Shown here piece after piece: positions 7,520-12,535 of a stretch of DNA of 12,535 bases (position 1 is its first letter; each line of letters begins with the position of its first letter). Below the pieces are notes generated by a model, which saw nothing but the letters and a program-made list of their open reading frames with translations, was not told the DNA's origin and did not search any database. Origin of the DNA: Planctomycetota bacterium (GTDB lineage: Bacteria; Planctomycetota; UBA1135). Both the position numbers and the translations under genes were made by a program. Location: positions 1-12,535 of the forward strand of contig JALUUN010000230.1 in assembly GCA_027021325.1 (NCBI GenBank). Direction: 5' to 3'.

Positions 7520-8851
7520 TCAGTTGATCCGGAACTGGATGGCGTTGCTGTCGCAGAACGTGCCGTTGTCGTCCACGCCGGCCTCCAGCCACAGGAAGAC
7601 CGTGAGGGCGATGTTGGCGGGAACGGTGCCGGAGAAGACGCCGGTGCCGGTGGCGTCGGTCATGCCGGTTCCCACCACCACGACCGGATCGCCGATGTCG
7701 AACTGCTGGCCGTTGATGATGGTCCCGAGCAGGTTGAAGCTCCGGTAGAGGGTGAAGGGCGAGTTCGGGGCGCCGGTGATCGTGAAGCTCACGAAGTCGC
7801 CGGCGTTGGCCTGGGCCGGGCCGGTGAGTCCGACCGTGTCCGTGCCGCCGCAGCCGGTGCCGCTGGTGTCCAGCGGGAACGGATGCCCCTCGGACAGGAA
7901 CTTGCGGCCGTTCTTGCCGTTGTCCACGTGCACGCCGCCGGGCTCGATGCCGGAGGAGGGCACGACGAAGCTGACCTCGGTGCCGCCGTTGATGGCGGTC
8001 AGGCCACTGATGATGTAGGGTTCGCCGCCGGCGTCGCCGCCGTCCACAAGGTCGCTGTTCAGCCAGACGTTGGTCTCGCCGCCGGCATCCAGGTTGGCGC
8101 CGGTCAGGACCACCGTGCCCCCGGCCACCACCGAACCCGTGAGGTCGGCGATGCGCGGCAGATTGTTGTCGTCCCGGGCGTCGTAGATGCCGAGCTGGAT
8201 GCCGTCCTGGTCGTCCGCGTTGATGGAGCGTTCGCCTTCGCTGTTCTGGGCGATGCTCGGCGCCATCGTCGCGGCGTTGTCCGTAGAGTGGCCGAGGCCG
8301 AGGGCGTGACCGAGCTCGTGGCAGGCCACGGCCTGCAGGTCGAAGGCCGAGCCGCCGAAGGTTCCGGGACCGTCTTCCCAGGTCCAGTCCTCGTAGTAGC
8401 GGATACGCCAGCCGTTGTTGATGGGCGTTTCGGTGAAGGCCAGGACGCCGCCGCTGGCACCGCCCAGAGGCGAGTTGATGTTGTCGTTGGTGCCGCCGAC
8501 GCCGGAGGCGTTGCCGTTCCAGAAGAAGTTGAAGTTGGCCTTGCCGGAGCCGATGTCGCCCGACTGGGTCGGGTCGCCGGTACCGTCGCCGAACAGACGG
8601 CTGCCCCACTCGGCACCGCCCTTCCAGATGGCGAGCTCGGCGCCATCGTAGCCGGGCCAGTTCGGGTCGGCGGTGGTGTTGTCGTTGGTCGCGGCGTCCT
8701 GGAAGTCGTTGTAGATCCGGAAGTCGCGCTGGCCCTGGCCGAGCATGCCACCGATGGTGGACCAGCCGTGGGCCTCTTCGTTGGTGCCGACCGAGGCAAC
8801 GCCGGTCAGGAGGACGCCGCCGATGGCGAATCGCAGGAGGTTCTTGATCAT
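7520..8851 (-). CDS. Secreted matrixin-type zinc metalloprotease
   Basis: The 443-residue product starts with a signal peptide (MIKNLLRFAIGGVLLTGVASVG, exceeding no usual length). The catalytic domain (about 25-225) has the metzincin zinc site H178-E179-L-G-H182-A-L-G-L-G-H188, with E179 as the catalytic base, and the Met-turn at M196 (ATMAPS). This is typical of peptidase family M10, an extracellular endopeptidase. Residues about 231-325 look like an IPT/TIG-type immunoglobulin fold (GGTVVLTGANL). Residues about 334-443 form a beta domain (PNSPFTLYRS) of the sort ending many planctomycete exoproteins. No prodomain with a cysteine switch is seen, so activity may be controlled by folding or by the partner encoded upstream. 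The ATG at 8851 is chosen because GAGGAG lies 7 bases before it. The gene follows its partner by only 11 bases. Confidence 0.92.
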   Translation of the reverse strand: MIKNLLRFAIGGVLLTGVASVGTNEEAHGWSTIGGMLGQGQRDFRIYNDFQDAATNDNTTADPNWPGYDGAELAIWKGGAEWGSRLFGDGTGDPTQSGDIGSGKANFNFFWNGNASGVGGTNDNINSPLGGASGGVLAFTETPINNGWRIRYYEDWTWEDGPGTFGGSAFDLQAVACHELGHALGLGHSTDNAATMAPSIAQNSEGERSINADDQDGIQLGIYDARDDNNLPRIADLTGSVVAGGTVVLTGANLDAGGETNVWLNSDLVDGGDAGGEPYIISGLTAINGGTEVSFVVPSSGIEPGGVHVDNGKNGRKFLSEGHPFPLDTSGTGCGGTDTVGLTGPAQANAGDFVSFTITGAPNSPFTLYRSFNLLGTIINGQQFDIGDPVVVVGTGMTDATGTGVFSGTVPANIALTVFLWLEAGVDDNGTFCDSNAIQFRIN

Positions 8852-8858
8852 GGCGTAG

Positions 8859-8864
8859 CTCCTC
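8859..8864 (-). promoter_or_regulatory. Shine-Dalgarno overlapping the upstream stop codon
   Basis: GAGGAG lies 7 bases before the matrixin ATG, and its first two bases are part of the TGA of the preceding gene (TGAGGAG). This fixes the matrixin start and suggests translational coupling of the two genes. It is the strongest ribosome site in the window. Confidence 0.75.
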
Positions 8865-9417
8865 ACTTCTCGCTCTGGCCTTGCTTCTTGGCGGCGAGGG
8901 CGACGCGGATGCCCTGCCGGAGCTGATCGAGGGTCTGGTTCTGCTCGATGGCGAAACCCTCACCCTTGCCGAGGACCACCTCGCCCTTGCGGCTGGGGAT
9001 GACCCGGAAGATGCCGCCCATGGCGGCGTAGACGCAGCGGTCGATCTCGGGACCCCAGCCTTCGACGGGGGCGGAGAAGACGACGACGTCGTTGCCGAGG
9101 CGGTACTCGCTGGGGGCGGGCATGCAGGTGACCGTCATGCTCTCGCCCTGCCAGGTGCCGCCGAGGAAGGCGGCTTCGAGGGTCCGCGCTTCGCCGGTGT
9201 AGAGATCCTCGCCCTCGACGGTGATGAGGGTGTAGATCAGGCGGTCGTCGCCGGGCGGGGTGTAGGCGACGGAGCGGACGTTGGTGATGGTGCCGTGCAC
9301 GGCGGTGTCGGCGCGCTGCACCATCCGGTTCAGGTCCAGGGCCTCGATGCACGCGTGGGCGGCGCCCGCGAGGAGGAGACCGAGGACCCCGAAGGAAAGG
9401 AGTCGTCTGGCTTTCAT
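8863..9417 (-). CDS. Secreted hypothetical protein, partner of the matrixin
   Basis: The 184-residue product begins with a signal peptide (MKARRLLSFGVLGLLLAGAAHA, cleavage probably before C23). Because a Cys follows directly, lipid attachment is possible, but AHAC is a poor lipobox. The mature part has the pattern LNRMVQRADTAVHGTITNVRS, followed by a beta-rich body with GGTWQGESMTV, a hydrophobic DVVVFS strand and AAMGGIFRVI. From memory, similar small exported proteins with a (L/M)V..AD..V.G.(V/I) opening are often encoded beside matrixins in several bacterial phyla; this was not searched. A role in folding, inhibition or anchoring of the protease is inferred from position only. The frame runs open far upstream of 9417, but that region is antisense to a subtilase and lacks a signal peptide. 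Confidence 0.82.
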   Translation of the reverse strand: MKARRLLSFGVLGLLLAGAAHACIEALDLNRMVQRADTAVHGTITNVRSVAYTPPGDDRLIYTLITVEGEDLYTGEARTLEAAFLGGTWQGESMTVTCMPAPSEYRLGNDVVVFSAPVEGWGPEIDRCVYAAMGGIFRVIPSRKGEVVLGKGEGFAIEQNQTLDQLRQGIRVALAAKKQGQSEK

Positions 9418-9720
9418 GTCTTGGGGACAGGGATTGGGATGGGAGTCGGGGTCCTCCACGGGGCCGGAGCGCCGCAGGGGAATCGGCCACTCTAAAGGAA
9501 GAACGGGGCCCGGCGGCGGATTCCTCCCGGAGACCGGGCCGACCCCGGTCCCGGGGGGTTCCCCGAAAAGCGCCGGTCCGGCGGCCCCGGCGGCGCCCGT
9601 GTTTCCTGTCACCGGCGCCGGCTGGCGGCGTCCAGAGGAAGAGGGAAGGCGGCCGATGGAGAGGAGGCTCTTCCCGTGCCGGACCCGCCGGCCCATCCCC
9701 TTGTCCCGGAACACCTTGTC
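9418..9720. other. Divergent spacer between the matrixin unit and the subtilases
   Basis: No gene is supported in these 303 bases. Promoters for both directions must lie here, but I see no convincing -35/-10 or sigma-54 elements. A GC-rich hairpin occupies 9526-9555. The segment just before the subtilase start is rich in C and T without a Shine-Dalgarno. Confidence 0.5.
9526..9555. repeat. 12-bp GC hairpin in the divergent spacer
   Basis: Arms CCCGG-A-GACCGGG and CCCGGTC-CCGGG pair over 12 bp, with one bulged A and a 5-base loop. No T-rich tail is present on either strand, so it is not a typical terminator. It could be an operator or a leader structure, or chance in GC-rich DNA. Confidence 0.35.
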
Positions 9721-11679
9721 ATGATCCTTCTGGTTCTGCTCGCCGCCGCCGGCCTGCAGGCGCCCCTGCCCCTGGCGGCCACGGACCGGTTCCAGGAGCC
9801 GCGCCGCCTCCTCCTGCGCGGCCTGGACCTGGATACCCGCCAGGGCCTCCCGGCCCTGCCGCCGGCCCTCGCCTGGTCGGAGAACGAGGCCGAGGAGCAG
9901 GGCCGCTGGATCCTCCAGGCCGCCGGCCCTGCCGAGGCCGAGGAGCTCGCCCGGGAGATCCGCCGCCGCGACGGCCGCGTCCTGGCCTGGATCCCGCACA
10001 ACGCCTGGCTCGCCTGGCTGCCCCCCGGGGCCGCCCCCTCCCTGGCGCCCCTGGCGGTCTTTCGTATGCCCGTCCAGCCGGTCCTGAAGCTGGACCGCCG
10101 GATCGGTGCCTTCGGCACCCGGGCGGCGGATCCCGAAGGCCGGCACCTCCTGAGCGTCGAGTTCTGGCCGGATGTGGATCCCGCCGGCGCCCTGCCACGC
10201 CTGGAGGCGGCCGGCGCCGAGGTCCTCGGCCTCTTCGAGGCACCGCGATCGCGCCGCGCCCTGGTGCGCGCCCCCCACGGGGCCCTCCTGGCCCTGGCCC
10301 GGGTCCATGAGGTCCAGTGGATCACCGAGGCTCTCCAGGGCGAGCCGCGCAACGACCGCACACGCTGGATCATCCAGACCGCCCGCCCTGACGACACCAA
10401 GGTCTGGGATCTGGGCATCACCGGCCTCGACGTCACCCTCGGCCACATCGACGGGCGCATCGCCGAGGACACCTGCTGGTTCGACGACCCGACGGGCGTG
10501 GACCCGGGCCCGACCCACCGCAAGATCAAGTGGTGGAGCCCCGGGTCGGGCGTGGACGCCCATGGAACCCACACCGCCGGCACCGCCGCCGGCAACCGGA
10601 CCCCCGTGGACGGCCTGGACTCGGGCAACGGCATGGCGCCCGACGCCTTCCTGGTCCACCACTCCGGCTTTCCCTCCAGCACCGAGCTGGGCGTCTGGCT
10701 CGAGGAGGCGCATCAGCAGGGTGCACGCATCCACACGAACTCCTGGGGCTCGAGTTTCTCCACCGACTACGACGAGTGGGCGCGGGACATTGACGCCTAC
10801 TCCCACGACCGCGAGGACGGGCTGGTCGTGTTCGCCAGCAACAACGGCCAGAACATCAAGATCCCGGAGAACGCCAAGTCCTGCGTGGCGGTGATTGCCG
10901 CCGACAGTGCCCGGCCCAACCAGATCGCGGTGGGAGGTCAGGGGCCGACCGCCGACGGACGCCTGAAGCCCGAAGTCGTGGCCCCGGGATGCGACGTCTG
11001 GTCGGCCAACACCTCCGGCTGCACCGTGGTGCCCGACTGCGGCACCTCGATGGCCTGTCCGGCCGTCGCCGGCGCGGCGGCACTGGTGAAGCAGTACTTC
11101 GAGGACGGCTTCTGGCCTTCGGGCGCCGCGGATCCGACCGCCGCCTTCACGCCGAGCGGGTCGCTTCTGCGCGCCTGCCTCATCAACAGCGCCGTGGACC
11201 TGCGCGCCGAGCCCGGCTATCCGAGCTACCGGGAAGGGTGGGGGAGGATCCTCCTCGACCGGGTGCTCTACTTCGCCGGCGACCCGCGCAGTCTCTGGGT
11301 GGTGGACGTGCCCCATGCCTCAGGCCTCGCCACCGGCGAGAGCCAGAGCTGGACCCTGGACATCACCGCTCCCTCGCCGGACCTGCGCGTGACCCTGGCC
11401 TTCGCCGATGAGCCCGGGGCTGCCTTCGCCCTGGATCCGGTCGTGAACGACCTGGAGCTCGTGGTGACCGCCCCCGACGGCACGGTCTACCACGGGAACA
11501 TCCTGAACACCGCCAACGGCGCCTCCCGCCCGAACCCTGACCCCAGCCGCTTCGACCACCGCAACACCGCCGAGATGGTGCAGCTGCCGCGGCCTGCTCC
11601 CGGCACCTGGACTCTGGAGGTTCGCGGCCACTCCGTTCCCGTAGGCCCGCAGGGCTTCGCCCTGGTCGCGACCTGGTAG
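9721..11679 (+). CDS. Secreted subtilisin-like serine protease (S8, KP-43-like)
   Basis: The 652-residue product begins with a short signal peptide (MILLVLLAAAGLQA). A long N-terminal region (about 60-205) looks like two propeptide-type alpha/beta units, WILQAAGP...HNAWLAWL and RHLLSVEFWP...RRALVRAP. The S8 domain follows, with D244 (GHIDGR), H281 (DAHGTHTAGTAAG), oxyanion N374 (ASNNG) and S443 (CGTSMACPAVAG). The C-terminal jelly-roll (about 545-652) with PVVNDLELVVTAPDG, DHRNTAEMV and GTWTLEVRGHSVPVGPQ closely follows the C-terminal barrel of KP-43-type proteases. It is an extracellular endopeptidase, presumably activated by removal of the propeptide. The ATG at 9721 is preferred over a GTG at 9676 because the tandem paralogue starts with the same MIL context. 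It is rich in Cys around the catalytic Ser (C434, C440, C446). Confidence 0.95.
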   Translation: MILLVLLAAAGLQAPLPLAATDRFQEPRRLLLRGLDLDTRQGLPALPPALAWSENEAEEQGRWILQAAGPAEAEELAREIRRRDGRVLAWIPHNAWLAWLPPGAAPSLAPLAVFRMPVQPVLKLDRRIGAFGTRAADPEGRHLLSVEFWPDVDPAGALPRLEAAGAEVLGLFEAPRSRRALVRAPHGALLALARVHEVQWITEALQGEPRNDRTRWIIQTARPDDTKVWDLGITGLDVTLGHIDGRIAEDTCWFDDPTGVDPGPTHRKIKWWSPGSGVDAHGTHTAGTAAGNRTPVDGLDSGNGMAPDAFLVHHSGFPSSTELGVWLEEAHQQGARIHTNSWGSSFSTDYDEWARDIDAYSHDREDGLVVFASNNGQNIKIPENAKSCVAVIAADSARPNQIAVGGQGPTADGRLKPEVVAPGCDVWSANTSGCTVVPDCGTSMACPAVAGAAALVKQYFEDGFWPSGAADPTAAFTPSGSLLRACLINSAVDLRAEPGYPSYREGWGRILLDRVLYFAGDPRSLWVVDVPHASGLATGESQSWTLDITAPSPDLRVTLAFADEPGAAFALDPVVNDLELVVTAPDGTVYHGNILNTANGASRPNPDPSRFDHRNTAEMVQLPRPAPGTWTLEVRGHSVPVGPQGFALVATW

Positions 11680-11716
11680 CCCCACGTGGGCCGTCCGGGT
11701 GTAGCATGGGCCGGGC

Positions 11717-11732
11717 CGCCGGAAGTCCGGCG
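11717..11732 (+). terminator. Possible terminator between the two subtilases
   Basis: A 6-bp all-GC stem (CGCCGG/CCGGCG) with a 4-base loop is followed by a pyrimidine-rich tail (TCCATCCCTCTTCCCCCTT), 37 bases after the first subtilase stop. The tail resembles those of the groEL and matrixin terminators, but the stem is short. Read-through into the second gene is possible. Confidence 0.4.
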
Positions 11733-11788
11733 TCCATCCCTCTTCCCCCTTGCCCAGGGCCGGCCCCCCGGCCCGTCCCCGCCCGAAG

Positions 11789-12535
11789 ATGATCCTCAGC
11801 ACCGCCCTGACCCTGGCCCTCGCCGGGCTGCAGCAGCAGCCCCTGCCCCTCTGGGAGACCGATCGCCATCGCGAGCCCACCCGTCTGGTCCTGAAGAACC
11901 TGGACTGGGACACGCGCAACGGCGAGCCGCCCGTCCCCGCCGGCCTCGCCTACGGCCCCGACGAGGCCGCCGGCGCCGGCTACTACCTCGTCCAGGCCCG
12001 GGGCCCCGAGGCCTGGTACTCCCTGGAGGATCTCGTCCTCGCCTCCGGCGGTGTCTTCATCGAGTACCAGCCGCACAACGCCATGGCCGTGCGCCTGCCC
12101 GAGGCTGCGGTGGCGGGCGTCGCCGCCGAGGCCCAGGCCCTCTACCCCTTCCACCCGGCTTGGAAGCTGGACCCCATCCTCGGCGCCTACGGCACCCGTG
12201 CCGACGACCCGCAGGGCCGCCACTTCCTGTCGGTGAGCTTCTGGCCCGACCGCGACCTCTACGCCGAGGCCGAAGCGGTCGCCGCCCTGGGTGTCGAGGT
12301 CCTCAATCTCTACGACACCGGCCGCTACCTGCGCGCGGACGTGCGTGCCGGCAACCGGCAGGTCCTGGAGATGGCCCGGCTTCCAGGCGTCAAGTGGATC
12401 ACGGAGAACGCCATCGCCACGCCGCGCAACAACCAGTCGCGCTGGGTGATCCAGACGAACATCCTGAACGATGTCAAGTTCTGGCTGGCGGGCATCACCG
12501 GCGTGAACGTGACCATCGGCCACATCGACGGCCGC
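11789..12535 (+). CDS. Second KP-43-like subtilase, N-terminal part (cut by window edge)
   Basis: The frame is open from the ATG at 11789 to the window end (249 residues, no stop). The start MILSTALTLALAGLQQQPLPL is a signal peptide matching that of the preceding gene. Shared blocks in the same order include TDRxxEPxRL, PHNAxxxxL, KLDxxxGAxGTRAxDPxGRH and GITGxxVTxGHIDGR. The last contains the catalytic Asp (GHID, residue 246), so this is a tandem paralogue of the 9721-11679 protease. Its His and Ser residues lie beyond the edge. The window ends just after the two propeptide-like units and the first catalytic motif. It lies 109 bases downstream of its paralogue, in the same orientation. Confidence 0.92.
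   Translation, partial: MILSTALTLALAGLQQQPLPLWETDRHREPTRLVLKNLDWDTRNGEPPVPAGLAYGPDEAAGAGYYLVQARGPEAWYSLEDLVLASGGVFIEYQPHNAMAVRLPEAAVAGVAAEAQALYPFHPAWKLDPILGAYGTRADDPQGRHFLSVSFWPDRDLYAEAEAVAALGVEVLNLYDTGRYLRADVRAGNRQVLEMARLPGVKWITENAIATPRNNQSRWVIQTNILNDVKFWLAGITGVNVTIGHIDGR

Noticed and set aside
8457..8475. Second TGGCAC-type sigma-54 hit at 8456-8461 on the plus strand
   Set aside because: It lies within the matrixin coding region, has no TTGC at the required spacing, and faces no downstream plus-strand gene.
9346..9352. Lipobox in the matrixin partner (AHAC)
   Set aside because: Ala at -3 and His at -2 fit signal peptidase I better than the lipoprotein consensus, so it was not called a lipoprotein.
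9418..11316. N-terminal extension of the matrixin-partner frame to 11316
   Set aside because: The extension lies antisense to the subtilase. The ATG at 9417 starts a clear signal peptide, which an extended protein would bury.
11363..12523. Minus-strand open frame of 386 codons opposite the second subtilase
   Set aside because: The plus strand encodes recognisable subtilase sequence here. The antisense product has no motif and ends in an Arg/Gly-rich stretch.

Overview
This is a very GC-rich bacterial chromosomal window with strong G/C third-position bias and about a dozen tightly packed genes. Several are secreted proteins with short signal peptides followed by beta-rich domains. The C-terminal domains of the secreted hydrolase and the matrixin resemble those common in Planctomycetota exoproteins. 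I therefore favour Planctomycetota or a similar uncultured, exoprotein-rich lineage; this is inference from style, since no phylogenetic marker besides GroEL/GroES is present.

Layout: everything from 1 to 9417 is on the minus strand. Reading along that strand from 9417 there are five groups. (a) A two-gene unit: a secreted hypothetical protein (8863-9417), then a matrixin metalloprotease (7520-8851), closed by a good terminator hairpin. (b) A run of small cytoplasmic genes: TPR protein (7032-7382), unknown 198-residue protein (6336-6932), Nudix hydrolase (5788-6327), small zinc-ribbon protein with an acidic tail (5497-5781). (c) A stand-alone receiver-domain response regulator (4913-5317), then groES (4525-4833) and groEL (2852-4480), ending in a strong terminator hairpin. 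(d) A secreted alpha/beta hydrolase (639-2702). (e) The start of its tandem paralogue (1-399, cut by the window edge). On the plus strand, divergent from group (a), are two tandem KP-43-like subtilases (9721-11679, and 11789 to the right edge, incomplete).

The most notable signal is a consensus-perfect sigma-54 (-24/-12) promoter immediately upstream of the response regulator, whose gene is followed on the same strand by groESL. No CIRCE element or recognisable heat-shock promoter is visible before groES, so the chaperonin operon may be at least partly under RpoN control through this regulator transcript. The second theme is an exoprotein cluster: two related hydrolases, two related subtilases, a matrixin and its partner. 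It contains two local tandem duplications and looks devoted to extracellular polymer or protein breakdown.

No tRNA, rRNA, CRISPR array, insertion sequence or phage gene was seen. Gene-free gaps are short. The longest is the divergent spacer 9418-9720, followed by 400-638 and 5318-5496.
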